A DNA stretch of 64,000 nucleotides from Trichoplax adhaerens (taxonomy: Eukaryota > Placozoa > Uniplacotomia > Trichoplacea > Trichoplacidae), in the NCBI RefSeq assembly GCF_000150275.1, contig NW_002060950.1:1600106-1664105 (forward strand), written 5' to 3'. Both the position numbers and the translations under genes were made by a program. Position 1 is the first letter of the stretch, and each line of letters opens with the position of its first letter. This document shows, piece after piece, positions 42,987 to 55,412 of this stretch. The notes below the pieces were generated by a model. It was not told the origin of the DNA. It was given only the letters and a program-made list of their open reading frames with translations, and ran no database searches.

Positions 42987-45005
42987 GATGTCTTGCTATT
43001 TCTTCACGCGCTTATGCCGTCTACTACAGACAGCAGTATCTTGACATCAGTCAGGAACATCAGGCAGGCTAACTTTAATTTAGAATTAATTATATATAAT
43101 TTTCATATTAGAAACTTATTATGCAGTATTCTAGTCATCCTGTTGGCATATTAGTATCAGTATGGCCATAATTTTCATTATGGTTGGATTAAAATGGGTA
43201 ACATATTGACGCTGATGACGCATGAATATGCAAATGGTTAATGCTCACTTTGGTATAGTCGATATACCGTTACTGTAGGAAATATCACGTTGCATATGTT
43301 GCTAATCGAGTAATATTCAATATTGATCACAGACTAGAATAATTTTCAGGTGTAGAAGTACGTGATAGATATCCTACTCTATACTAGTGCGTCAAAATGA
43401 AGATATTATACCTCAATCTGCCATTCTAGGTAACCATAAGGTCGTTCAAATGATGACCATCACGTGGATAGCGCAGAACATAAGGTCATCATTTGCAGTT
43501 GAAAAGTTAGATTTACTACACCATGTTCCGGATCGAATTCGATCCTATGCTACCACTACCATTGCTAATTTTTAAGTTGATTCATCAGTTATCATATTGA
43601 TGCAGTCATTTAATGAAGTATGGCATTAAGCAATAGTGCAAGGGCGTAATAAGCACTCTTGTTAAAATCTCTGTCCATGCGTCTGATAAGTTATTCGAAA
43701 ATAACTCTATTCTACAGTACAATGCTTTCCATGGTATAATATGTGAATGTATTAATCTACAGTTATGTATTACCAGATATACGAGACCTACTAAAAATAT
43801 TATAAATTAGTGTAGTGCTTTATAGATACAATACTGCGATATTTGAAATTCGAATAGTTCGTTTGCATGGGATAGCAATTCCACGCCTATTACAGCTATA
43901 GCCTAGGAATGCAGTAAATCATTATAATATGGATTACTTGGAGGTTGCAACAAATTGATTTGGCTTATACTTTACTACGATGGTTGCCCACTTTATTCTA
44001 GCAAGGGTAGTGAATACCGTACTCGATAATATATTGACATAATACGAGCCAAGTTGTTTTAATAATAAATTATTGGTAGAATATAATTTGATGGTAGGTG
44101 CTTTAAATGACGTTCAAATAATAAGCAAGTATCAAAGTCAAATTGGACTAGATATTATTGTGGCTATAGGTGATTTTCTTGCAGTATCGTTAACGCATTT
44201 ATTCTGACACAATGAAGTAGAAACAAGGAATGAAATATCAAGTTTTCAATGTACTACGAGAATCAGACATTCAAGATACTACATTGCCTTTAACAGAACT
44301 TCAAAAAATTACGTGAACTTAGTTACCGTCCGTATTTATTGTAATGTACATTAGTTTCCTTATGTCAAGATATAATATTATATATTAAATTCATTACATC
44401 AAGACATAATATGGATATATTAATAGAAGTAAGAGACATGAGTAGATTCTTATTATTGGTTTGTTTTCGCCGTACTAATAATAACAGTGAGTGAAATAGA
44501 TGTGATGCTATCACAATCATAATCTATTCCTTTATGCCGGAAGTAGATAAGTTACGGTTAAGAAGAAGGTAGAAGAACAAAACTAAAATTACATCTAATC
44601 TAACGAAGAACAGTAAAAATATTACTAGAATGGCATTACTTTCAGCTATTCATTATCAAAAATTTCATTCATGGTCAGTACTATAAGAATATTATAGCCA
44701 TGAGCTAGCAATTACTACTGATTTTATCATCATCAATACAAAGGATAAAGCAAGCATCTACATCAACCTTATCATATCATATTGTTGGTTTTGCTGTAAG
44801 GCACAGAATGATCGTAGATGCGATTTCTTATTCTATGTCGTAGCCAAATCTTATAGTCATTCTATTTATTTTACTATTTTGATGTCCAAAACTGTCAGAA
44901 TTTTCGAACGTAGTTACTCGCATCGGCATCGATGATGTCCATTATTCTATAGAATATTCATTTGATTTGGAATTACTTCAACAAGATGGAAAAGATGACT
45001 GGCTA
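42987..45005. other. Spacer between the V-ATPase e genes with coding-like fragments
   Basis: On the plus strand, open stretches at 43387-43575, about 43650-43810 and about 44090-44210 have protein-like composition, but they are separated by stops and do not join into a convincing gene. A 12-bp inverted repeat (CAAATGATGACC and GGTCATCATTTG) lies within the first. No family was recognised. This may be a decayed gene or chance. Confidence 0.3.
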
Positions 45006-45946
45006 TTAGATCGAACGATGTGCCCACTGTTTAATCATCACTTTCAACGTTTCATTCTTCAGCAATGGTCCAATTAAGGGATTCAGTTGAGTCAAGTAAG
45101 CACATAGCCAGCTGAAATAGAATGATCAGTTAAGGAAGAAGCAGGACAGACCTAACGATTCATCCTGGTCGATTTTATCTATGTGTTCCAGGCACTTTTT
45201 ATCACTGAAAGTAAAGATTTTACTAGCCAATGTGCATACTATATACTAAGATTAGTACAACAAGACACCGTCAGATGTGCTACTGGTAAGTGAAGTGGAT
45301 TTTATTGTACTTTTGGAAAAAAATAATCAGTAAGGATACAATAAGTAGCAGCAGACAGCCGTTGTAACCAACATGGTCTGGATTAACCTAAGAAAGAAAA
45401 TGAATTGTCATGTTTATTCGTTTCTACATAGCATGGATAACATGGAGTTTTAAAGTCAATACCAACAGTAACATTGTCCCAAAATTGAATTGAACGGCCG
45501 CAACTATTTCAGCCATAGCGATATACTCGTAATCATCGACTGAGCAGTATTGTAATTGTACTCAAGTATTCTACTCGTATGCAGTAGTCATGTCGAGAAT
45601 GGACCATAACAAGACTTTAAAATGGATCGTCCTATCTCCATCTAAATTTCATTTTCAAGCTATTTTGACACTACTGTATGCTGTCAAATAAACTGAAATA
45701 CTGTCGATCTACTCCAATAGACTAATGCGTTAGCGTTAGTTAAGCATGGACAGTTTATTAAACAAGACGAACTTCATTAGTGATTGGTGTCGTTGCTACA
45801 GCGACAACCATGCCATAGCGTACTGTATGAAGAATAAGGATAACTTACTGTCGATTAGGATTCTTTTTAGGGACAAAGAAAGGCGCAACACCACCTACAA
45901 GAAACCAGAAAGAAGTAAAAATAACAAGAGGAACCCAAGCGGCCAT
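45006..45946 (-). CDS. ATP6V0E1: V-type proton ATPase subunit e, copy B
   Basis: This is a second subunit e gene in tandem with copy A. Its three exons, 45946-45849, 45387-45340 and 45111-45006, have exactly the same lengths (98, 48 and 106 bases) and intron phases as copy A, and again encode 83 residues. The family core is present: PFFVPKKNPNR at the end of exon 1, TAVCCYLFWL in the second helix, and QLNPLIGP followed by KNETL and IKQW. In copy B the usual NRG turn reads NRQ, because the codon split by intron 1 is CA|G instead of GG|C. Copy B looks closer to vertebrate subunit e in the second helix (CCYLFWL) than copy A does. Introns are shorter. A shared origin by tandem duplication is inferred from structure and order. 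Confidence 0.93.
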
Positions 45947-46202
45947 TTTTCAACCTTGTTCACCAATCAACTCGAGCGATAGTGAACCAATATCTACTGG
46001 ACTGCGTTCCAAAACTCAACCCCAATACTGTACCCAAGGGAATCTTTCCACTCCGTCCAGCAACTCGTCTCTACCGTACCGTACCGAACCGAACCTTTCA
46101 TCATGCTTGGATCGGTTCGTTTTTCTCTCTCGTCATCGAATCATGTGATGGTCGCACCCGCTCGCAGGACCAGTACCGTACTGGTACTGTACTGGTACTG
46201 AT

Positions 46203-46231
46203 ACCTTTGGTATCGGTACGATACCAAAGGT
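46203..46231. repeat. Perfect hairpin, 12-bp stem
   Basis: ACCTTTGGTATC (46203-46214) is followed by a five-base loop and its exact reverse complement (46220-46231). It lies about 260 bp upstream of V-ATPase e copy B, in a stretch of GGTAC/CCGTAC simple sequence. Confidence 0.85.
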
Positions 46232-46256
46232 TGACTTGCTTGGCGTTCAGGCGATA

Positions 46257-46345
46257 GAGATACGATATACTGTACAGTGTACAGTACTGTAGTACATTTG
46301 TACATTGCACTGTACTACTGTACATTGTACAGTACTGCACGCTAC
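46257..46345. repeat. GTAC-rich palindromic tract
   Basis: Nearly the whole stretch is made of overlapping TACTGTAC, TGTACAGT and GTACATTGTAC words, many of them self-complementary. It sits between the divergent V-ATPase e copy B and PSTK genes. Confidence 0.75.
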
Positions 46346-46399
46346 TGTTGTCTACAGTATGCGCGTTATTACTCTAAATGTCCATGAACTACGATGGTA

Positions 46400-47195
46400 T
46401 CGGATGGACAGACTCTTGACCAGATGCGGCCGAAAACAAAAATACTTGCTCAGTATGCATCTTCCGTGTCTGTTTTGGAAATCGCTCGTATTCATTTGAA
46501 TAACATGGATGACCTCAAGTTACTGCTTCCAAGCAAAACTTAGTAACAGGCAATAGAATACAATGTAATATTACTTAATTAATATAGCAAAAATCAGTCA
46601 ATTCACAATCGATAGTCTTTATACTAAAGTGCTGTCATAATGAAGTGTTTGATACAATTGGTTGACCAAAGTTAGCCCGGTGTCTGTCCGTCCAACGGAA
46701 TGTCCAGTGTCCAGTCCAGCAACCCTTCTCGTCGTCCATGTCCAATTGTCCGTAGACCATCGTACAGACAGCGACTTCCAAGACTAACCAATACTGTACC
46801 TAAGAGGTTGGACCCGCTCTTTGAGCAGTATACAGCAGTAGTTACCGTCATGGACTAGAGTAGTATGTGGGGAAGAACTCAGACAGACAGAATCTTTGAC
46901 CAAAATGAGACCATCAGTAATGTCGAAGAATGACCACTTAGTATGGATCTTCCGTGCGTGTTTGCACTGGCACTAATTTAAATAACATCATCGATCTTAT
47001 ACTGTGTAGCTGTGTCCAAGAAGCACTTTATTAATAGGCAATAAGATTCACTATAATATTACTTAATTTAGAAGAAATCAGCCAATTCGCAAACTGCATG
47101 CTTACTGTAACTCTGTAAGTACTGTTATAACCAAGTGTTTGGCATAATATTTCGACAAGATGAGGTCAACGATGTCTGTCCGTCCAAGAGTGGTC
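46400..47195. repeat. Direct repeat upstream of PSTK, two copies about 480 bp apart
   Basis: Copy one runs from about 46400 to 46700 and copy two from about 46880 to 47190. Shared blocks in the same order are GACAGACTCTTGACCA, GTATG(C/G)ATCTTCCGTG, AATAGGCAATA.GATT, TAATATTACTTAATT, AATCAG(C/T)CAATTC, AAGTGTTTG and TGTCTGTCCGTCCAA. The copies are clearly diverged and show no coding frame in common. Confidence 0.75.
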
Positions 47196-47402
47196 AATCC
47201 AGGTCTTCTGGTACACGGTACAGTATAGTACAGTGCTTTACTACAAGCGGTAGTAAAACAGCCAATAAGGATCAGAAATAGCAGAAATAAATCAATAAAA
47301 TAAGTAGAGAATCATTTCCACCACCGATGGATTAGTTTCTAGGCCAAATGATGAAAGCCAGTTAACATTTTGAACAGTTTAATGAATTAGTTATTCCCAA
47401 AG

Positions 47403-49941
47403 ATGGCTAGTCAGACAGTTTTACTCGCTGTTTATGGATTGCCAGGTGCTGGTAAAACATCTTTAATTCATCGATTAATATCAGCATTGCCCAATCATGC
47501 TCAGCCATTGATCCCCATTCATATTTGTTATGACTCAATACTACCTAAGGAAATTGACTTCCAGGTAAAGGCATCACGAATCGAGTGTTAATGCATGCTA
47601 TTGCATAGAAAGAGTTGCCTACAGGCTGTACAACTAGTATACCTATTATTGCAAATAATAATGTTTTGGAGGTAAATCATGAATATGTTTACAGTATTGG
47701 TGACTTCAAGCAATGCATTACGGATACCCCATTTTGCAGCTCATGTGATTTGTAGTAGAATTATTATTAAATATCAGCAACGATGAATGTTATTATTGCA
47801 CAATCCTTATGTCGATAAGTCCTGATTTCCAGCGGTTTAGTTACAAATCATACGGATATCGGAGCTTATGCGTAAGAATCTTCTTCAAAATTGGACGATG
47901 ATAGCTATCTCAGATGGCCAGTAGACGCGTAAAAGTACAGTACTACGAGAATGTCCCCGTTGGCAGTAAAAGTAGATTGTGCTGCAACCGACACAGTCCA
48001 CTTCATAAGTCTTAAAAAATGCTATAGCATTGTTCCTTAATGACTCATATCGAATTGGGTGATGGTACTAGGCGCCATTAAAAGATGATCTTCTTTTAGT
48101 AGTCAATAATAGCACTATACGTGGACGAGCTTGTAATTTCACCAGAACCAGTAATTAATCATTGACCGCAAATAGGGTTCTTGATAAATATAAGGAATCG
48201 TAATATACTATACTGTACTACGAGCTAATAAAATCTCCTGATACGAGAAATGCAGTGATAACAAGGGCCAGAGATGACTCACGTAACCGTAGAAGTTTCA
48301 AGATACACAGTATACTGTTTTGGGAAACTAACAAGTCTTCAATCGTTTTTAGGATAGTGAAGATACAATATGGAAGAACATGAGGCAGCTTATTTTGGAT
48401 TGTATTGAATATTATGAATGTTTTGATGATACTCTACTACCGTGGCAGACTAACCCTGATTATCGCGAAAAATGGCAAATCGTAAAAGAGATGATACAGA
48501 CTGCTAAGAAAGACAGTAAAAGGTGCTATTTGTTAAAATGAGATGTCATTGTAAAGTACTTTATACAACGAGTTCGACAACAAATTCTAATTATATAACT
48601 CTATTATCCATGATAAAATATCGTAGGTGCCTTTATATACTAGATGATAACTTTTATTATCGTAGTATGCGATATAAGATCTATCAGCTAGCAAAGAAAC
48701 GTGAGTGATTATTTCTTATTATGTGCAGTATTCATTTGCGAATGATGCTCGTATAGATCTATTTATTTTACATCCATTTATGCAATTGGGCCAATTTACT
48801 AGTGATAGTAGAACAGATAATCTTACAGTACTGTACATACTACCGCTTATCAGATCGTTGTGATTATTTGCAAAGCATAATTTGTGTTGTAAAAGTATTT
48901 CGCTTCTGTACGCATAGTATTTGATTGGCATAAGTTATACCTGATTTGTTGATCATTTAACTGTATTTAGTGTTTTATAGCATTTTAAATTGTCGTCGTA
49001 CATTTATCTGGTAGATGCATGGGGATATGGTCAGATTTGGGTAAAGTGCCCTCTTGAAGTAGCGTTTCGGCGAAATTGTAACAGAGTAGTTCCAGTTGCT
49101 CAAGCAACGATTACAAAAATGGACAGCAAATTAGAAGTTGCCAATTCCAGTAAATTTCCTTGGGAAGACAATAACTTCATCTTTGAAAGTACCAATGAAG
49201 ATCCTGATAATTGGTAAATTTAGATATGATAATGCATATTTTATTAGTAAGGAAAGATAGATACACGTTATGTAGACGCTTCACCGCTAAAATTGCTTTG
49301 CATTATAAAGTTAAAAGTTGCTTCGATTGTAAGGCTACCGTTGAAATGTTTTAAAATTTTTATTCTACTAGGAAGATGTTGCTCGATTTTACTATAGATA
49401 CCTTCAGCAAGCCGGTAGTATTTATTTCTTCGACAGATGAGCTACAAAAGGTTTATAAATTAGCTAAATTAAATGGAGGGTTACTTCGTAATAGCATTTG
49501 CATTATCTGATCTGATATTTCTGTCATGCATTTGTTATTGTGGTAATTGGATAGGAGAAAGATCGATCAATTATTGCCAATAATTTCCTACATCAAGCTG
49601 ATAAAATACTGAGAAAGTTAGTTTCACAATCTATACAACAATATATTGGAAAGGGTAAATATTTTTATTTTGCTTTGCTATTATTCAGTGATTCCTACTT
49701 TTGCTACCATTAATATTTAATTGTTATCTTTCGTCAAATTGTATACGTAGTAGGGAAAATAAATTCTCAAAATATAGATATATCCAAGGAGTTCAATGAT
49801 ATTAGAAAGGATATTATGACAGATTTACGCCGAAATTCCAACCCACAGCTTTATCAAGTGGAGTGCACTAACACTGACGAATTACCGTCTCTACTGAATC
49901 GGATCTATACAGAAAGGTGCTTGATGAAAGGTCATAAGTAA
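47403..49941 (+). CDS. PSTK: L-seryl-tRNA(Sec) kinase
   Basis: PSTK phosphorylates the serine on Ser-tRNA(Sec), making the substrate for SepSecS in selenocysteine synthesis. Seven exons join in phase: 47403-47564, 48353-48522, 48627-48700, 49015-49213, 49372-49450, 49555-49654 and 49754-49941. They give 323 residues; human PSTK is about 348. The P-loop GLPGAGKT is at residues 12-19. A YDS motif follows near the end of exon 1, matching the YDD of other PSTKs. The exon 3 signature LDDNFYYRSMRY is nearly identical to the animal protein, and exon 4 has VKCPLEVAFRRN and the downstream KFPWEDN. Exon 4 is taken to start at 49015, because that acceptor keeps phase and aligns AWGYGQIWVKCPLE with the family. 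An upstream acceptor at 48981 would break the frame. The neighbour AUP1 is convergent, and SEPSECS lies 7 kb beyond the PSTK stop. Confidence 0.93.
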
Positions 49942-51038
49942 AGATGGCCAGCTATTGCTTAATAGAGTACGAGCATAGATCGTCACCAAATAATGATATC
50001 AAGGTTGTCATTACCTGACTATATGCAAACATTTCTATTGTATGGACTAAAATGCACTGATGCATGTCATGCCATTGGTATTTATAGCTGTTTTCAGTGT
50101 CTCTAATAAAACAATAGTATCTTATTCTGTAAATAACTTATACAGAAATGTACAGTATCTTAATATAAGTTAATAGTACAATAAACAATAAACCGTTCAA
50201 TATAATATTATCGTACAAATTTTTAATGCACAATAATTTTTATACGAAGTATTAATAAATGACAACTTGTCATATGATGCTATTTGGATTGTTATTACTG
50301 TGACAACGCGCACAGTTCTTATATAAAGCAGTAACAACAATCATTAAATTAAATTTACAATCTCAATAACCTAATACATAATTAAATATAGAATTCAGCA
50401 TTTTGATGCACGTTCATGTTTGATAAGCTTTGTAACTTATAGATAAGAAACTCTTAAACAAACAAGTGGATAATCAGATGATATAAAACAGTAACCTATT
50501 GCACATATCGTATTTGCAAGGAATATAATATTCACTATGAAGATAGTAGTTTCTATTAACGCCGTATTTTAAAACATTGCTAGTCAACTAAAGGTAGGCG
50601 TACATGTGATCAATTACAAATCGACTTGAATTATGTTAATGGTAACTCATTGTGTAGTTATGACGAAGTTGCAAACATCTAAGTTGATAGATTTGTATAT
50701 TACATAAAAGATCGGCTATTAAAATGTAGCAATAACCATCAGCGGTAGCAATACATTATTAAGTTAGTTGTGAGTTCCAAATCAAGATGCCTTGATAACT
50801 ATTAAAATTAGATTGCAAAAGTTGAATTTGAAATCACATTTAAAATTTTTTATAGGGTGATGCTCATCATGGCATTATGAAAAATAGACATTCTTATAAT
50901 GCTCATGATAATCTTATAAGAGTCAATATGTCGAAATATCGGGAAGGTTCTATCGATATTATACAACATAGGTATCCATTTATACCGTAAATATCTATAT
51001 ATATTCAGTTACACTACACTGTCATACTATAAAACTTT
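49942..51038. other. Spacer between convergent PSTK and AUP1
   Basis: A canonical AATAAA at 50105-50110, about 165 bases after the PSTK stop, is a plausible polyadenylation signal. A plus-strand open stretch at about 50858-50972 has acceptor-like and donor-like ends but no recognisable motif. No other exon was seen. Confidence 0.4.
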
Positions 51039-54000
51039 CTACTTCGATTTACTTTCTAAGTTTTCTCTGTAGTTCCTATATATAACAGATGAAAGAAATA
51101 TGAATCGCAATTGCTAAGCAAGAACTCAGGTTGTCATTATTTTATGTGTGCTTACTTCCGTGCTCTTTCTATTAAAGCTTCCCTTCGATCTAATAGAGAC
51201 GTAAGTCTTTCTGATGAACTTCTTCCAAAGTTCTTAGATGAGAATAAACTTCTATTAGGCTGTAAAGGACATCGATCATTTATCAATATCATTTTTGACT
51301 ATGTCGCAATAGTAATATCAAATTTATCTTACTGATGTAGATATCTCATTATTTTCGGTCTTCTTAGGTGGAGTTACAGGCGTATACTTAATTCTGCCAT
51401 CCAAGATTTTAGCAATAGTGTCATCAACGTTCTTAGTTATAGCTGTAAGAATAACAAAGGCAGAAATTAACATCTGACACTACTTTGCTTTTTGGGGGTA
51501 GTTTTAATTCTTATAGTCACCTAAATCCTTTTGAATTACATCGTAAGGAACCTGAGGAAAAACATCTTGCACTTGTTGCACCATCTTGGCCAGTCTGGTA
51601 TCCCTGGTAGGTGTTGTGGTCTTGGGGGATTTACTGCTATCTTTTTGTGGTGTCACAGGTTGAACAACTTCAGTTTGCGGATTATCGCTATTTATAACAC
51701 CATCTAAATAGTAAAATTAAGCATAAACGATTTATACAACGCTCAATAGAAATAAATATCTTTTTTCCATCAATAAAATATATCACCGTCTGCCTGTTTT
51801 TTTATTTGGGATGCCGATAACGAAGACTGTTCAGAGACTATTGGATCACTTCGCAAATTTAAAGCCTCACTTATCTCCTGTAAACATATTGATGAAAGTT
51901 GGTAAGGAGGCAAATATAAACGTTAGCCCTTAGCTGTTAGTATACAGATATCTCGTATATCTATTTCACAAAATGCCAAATTTAATAATATATAATACCT
52001 TTCGTAATCTAAATATAGCTTTATCATTAGATTCATTTGCATCCTTTGATAAGACAGGTAAAATACTAGATCATGAGAGTATAAGGGTAAATATTATTAT
52101 TTATCGTATTACACAAACATGGTTCATGCCTGCAGGAATGATTAGTTCATACCGTATATCATAAAATGTATAAGGAACGAAAAAATGCCACAATAGGTCT
52201 TCCCATCGATTACTGGTTCGAGTAGTCTAATAAATATTAAAATGAAGATAATGCGAATATCACCCTTACGTCGTATCTTCCTACTGTATCGATACTAAAA
52301 CAAACTACCTACCAATCTGACATAACCAAGAAATGGTCGTGTAGCTTTAATTACAATCTATATAGAATAACATAGGCAATGTCAAAATCTTGGTAAGATC
52401 ATAATATTAAGTATTGCTTAGTTTACATAATACATGAATCAAGATGCTACAATAGCAACGTTCTTAACAGCAACTTCATACTCGATGTGTTTATGATCAC
52501 TAAATCATTATACTTACTGGCTGTACAGAATGTTCTGTCTCGAAAATCCAATCACTGTTGAACGATAAAATATGTAAACACGCATTTATGAAAATGTACA
52601 GTTTACGCTACGTAAACGAAATTGATTTTAAAATGATTAGAGTAAACGGTAAGCAGATTACAAACATGAGTACAGTATATCATCGTACAATTTAAGTGCT
52701 ATAAAAATTTACTGATCTCTTACCAAAATTCTAGTAAGGATTTTCCATCGGAAATAGTGCGTTCAGGGAAAAGAAGGATGGGTTGAGATAACTCTAAAGG
52801 CAATTAAGTGTCATGGTTAGTTTACATTAGGATATGAAGAAGTAGAATTTTATCTGAGAAACTGCAAGATCTTTGGGGAAGTAATTACTGCCATATTACA
52901 TAAATGATCAATAATGTAACAGTCTACGTATTAGTTTAGTGACTACACACTTGCTACTCGTTATTACTAATACTACTTTCACTATAAGATATAAATGTTG
53001 TAGAGGCATACGCGTTAGCAGAGCAATGAGGGAATGCTAGTAAGAGAGTATGAAAGTAAAGCTGTAAGATACAGTGCTCACCAGTTTTGCTTTTACAAGC
53101 CTTAAGGAATTCTTCTCTTGACGGATAATAATCTTTGCTATATGATCTATTGACCTTCATTGGATATAAAGAATAAGTGCTACTTTAGGACTATAATCAA
53201 TCTGTATGAAATCAATCATTTAAGATATACAGCAATGCATTGATTACATGGCAAAAAAAGACCCTGTATTCATTCTTCAAGTATTATGCCATAATTACAA
53301 ACGCGGTGGATAACAGATTAGGAGTCCTGACTCGCTAAGCTACTACACGCTACCCTGCAGTTACCGTACGTCAAGTTCCTTCTAAGGTAAAAATTCTATT
53401 TGCACTATTAGCACGTCTACCGAATATTACTTTCCAATGGGATACTTGGATAGTGGTCATGTACGGTATACAATAAGGTGAAGTCATTAAAATTTCGAAT
53501 CAACTAGCAACATTATCGATATTTTTAAAGGCATCGGCTGATGTACTAAACCTGTGATCGTAACTGGAACTATTGACTCTAATTAGATACGGTATTGTTC
53601 TTTCCAGTTATTAACGTTCACACTACTTCATGGACATAAGTATTTTTAATCAAGCGAGTTAAAACTGGTACAATTTACTGGATCCAGGAGACCAGGATCG
53701 CACAAATTGCAGTTTTGCTCAATCCTGATTACTGTACTACTGTATCCTGTATTTTTAGGCTGCTATCGACTAAAGAATTTCCATATATCAACATGGAAAG
53801 ACGACAACTAGATAAGAGCGATAAGGCTATCTATCGGCTTGATACAGAGGTTAAAACCGGGTGCAAGAGATTCGCTCAAGTATGTTCCCAACTTACTTGT
53901 AACGTCGTATTCAATACGGTAGCATCCATAACCGATACATGATTACTGACGATAACCTATACAATAATATAGCATATAATACGATTAGAGAGACTTTTGA

Positions 54001-54523
54001 TGTTGATCTAGAGATAACTTTCCATGAAGTCAACAAGCAATTTTGCCTTGATCATACCGAAAGATTACGAACCTTGTTATTCGAGGATAACTGATGACGG
54101 CCAGAACAATGCACTAGCATACCACAAACAGCTGAAATACTTTGCAATATAAACCTACAAGAATATTGAAGCAAGTATCGCATGAATGACACATTTTAAT
54201 CACGATCAATATATCATGGCTTTGATTGCAGGTCAATTAATCCAACCTTCTTATAGAGCCATAGTAACATGGTATGAAATGAGCAGCTAATTGCAGCTGC
54301 AGATAGACAGCAAGGCGTAAAATGAGTAGAACCAATCCAATTGGACCGTATAGCAAAAGGAAGATTAACCGGATATCGTTTGGAAATCTATAAAAAAAAT
54401 AATTCATAAATGCTTGGTTGTATGCTCAAAGTATCCATCAGACTCTACGGATAAGTAGTCTAGTTAATGAATGATTAATCACAACGAAAGCAGACTGTTG
54501 ACCAACCTAGATGGACTAGCCAT
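51039..54523 (-). CDS. AUP1: Lipid droplet-regulating VLDL assembly factor AUP1
   Basis: AUP1 is a monotopic protein of ER and lipid droplets that recruits the ubiquitin-conjugating enzyme UBE2G2 and takes part in ER-associated degradation. Sixteen short exons with phase-consistent GT-AG introns give about 431 residues; human AUP1 is 410. In order: a hydrophobic hairpin at about 20-45 (FLLLYGPIGLVLL), an acyltransferase-like motif NHVSVMD at 93-99 with the conserved H and D, the block PILLFPERTISDGKSLLEF, then LLWHFFVPYTFYDIR, a CUE ubiquitin-binding domain at about 325-365 (VFPQVPYDVIQKDL), and a basic C-terminal helix (REALIERARK) in the place of the UBE2G2-binding region. Exon 5 (53759-53679) is tentative: it keeps frame but aligns poorly with the family. 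Exon 1 (54523-54483) encodes only 13 residues and is also less certain. The gene lies between PSTK and SEPSECS. Confidence 0.88.
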
Positions 54524-54593
54524 TTTTCTGCAGGTTGCAATGATGGTCAAGGCCGCACGCGTGCCGCGAACTTTATTTCCAGTTAAGGGTTTA

Positions 54594-54634
54594 CACTGTA
54601 CTGTACATGCTGTAGCGTGCCGTACAGTACAGCA
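54594..54634. repeat. GTAC-rich palindromic tract upstream of AUP1
   Basis: CACTGTACTGTACATGC and CGTACAGTACAGC lie within 40 bases, about 70-110 bp upstream of the AUP1 start codon. It may form part of the promoter region, although that is only suggested by position. Confidence 0.5.
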
Positions 54635-54678
54635 CCATGGACTACAACATACTGACAGACAGGCAGACTCACTGTAGT

Positions 54679-54706
54679 CATGGGCTTCTACAGCTGGAAG
54701 CCCATG
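54679..54706. repeat. Perfect hairpin, 10-bp stem, upstream of AUP1
   Basis: CATGGGCTTC (54679-54688) pairs with GAAGCCCATG (54697-54706) across an eight-base loop. It lies about 160 bp upstream of the AUP1 start. Confidence 0.8.
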
Positions 54707-54827
54707 CTTTGGCTGTACGATAGACTTTACAGTACACAGTTAGATCATCGTCGGGGTCAGTCCACCATGGAGGAGGCAATAGAAAAAAAGCCTTTCGATG
54801 GTATTATATCAATGAAGTGAGGTGATC

Positions 54828-55210
54828 AGCAAGAACAGTCCAAAAATCCATACTAAATAGGTATGGACTCTTCAACATGCTCGATAACCCCATACTAGAT
54901 CTTGGATTTTGGTGCTTACTATTGCAATCGAGAAGATGCTAGTGGCATCATGGGGAAAGGAGCTAGAACTAGAATCAGGGAATGATGTAGAATAAGTAGC
55001 TAAATATTATCATGATGCAAATCATTTTCAACAACTGCTGCTCATTAAAGTTTGGGACGATTATGAGTCGCTTAGGAACGATGTATTAGGTTAATAGCGA
55101 TAGAGTACTTTCAAATTGATATGAGTCTCATCAAACATGCTTAATAACACTGTCGATCTTCGGTTTTGGCTCTTGCTATTCAAATCGAGTAGTTGCTATG
55201 GCATCATAAA
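54828..55210. repeat. Diverged direct repeat, two copies about 265 bp apart
   Basis: Copy one (about 54870-54951) and copy two (about 55125-55206) share CAACATGCT.GATAAC, GATCTT(G/C)G(A/G)TTTTGG, TTGC(A)AATCGAG and GCATCA blocks in order. No coding frame is shared. Confidence 0.6.
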
Positions 55211-55412
55211 AAGTAGCACTACAGTTTATTTATTACTAGTATCAGGAAATGGAGTATAAGTAGTTAAGTTAAATACTTGATTACTTGTGTCATGCCATTT
55301 AATTTTTTCAATCAATTATGAACATAGAGTCGTAGAAAACCTGGAACAATGATATAAATAAGTTGTACTTATCGGACCTAACATAACAGTAGTAGAAAGA
55401 AAGAACTACGCT

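Noticed and set aside
48981-49014. Alternative upstream acceptor for PSTK exon 4
   Set aside because: Using the AG at 48980 would break the reading frame from exon 3 and add residues absent from the family; the AG at 49013-49014 keeps phase and alignment.
50858-50972. Plus-strand exon-like stretch between PSTK and AUP1
   Set aside because: It has acceptor-like and donor-like ends but no partner exon and no known motif; PSTK already has a normal C-terminus and stop at 49941.
53701-53942. Plus-strand open frame across AUP1 exons 4 and 5
   Set aside because: The minus strand carries the conserved NHVSVMD motif with proper splice sites, so the plus frame is a shadow at least over exon 4.
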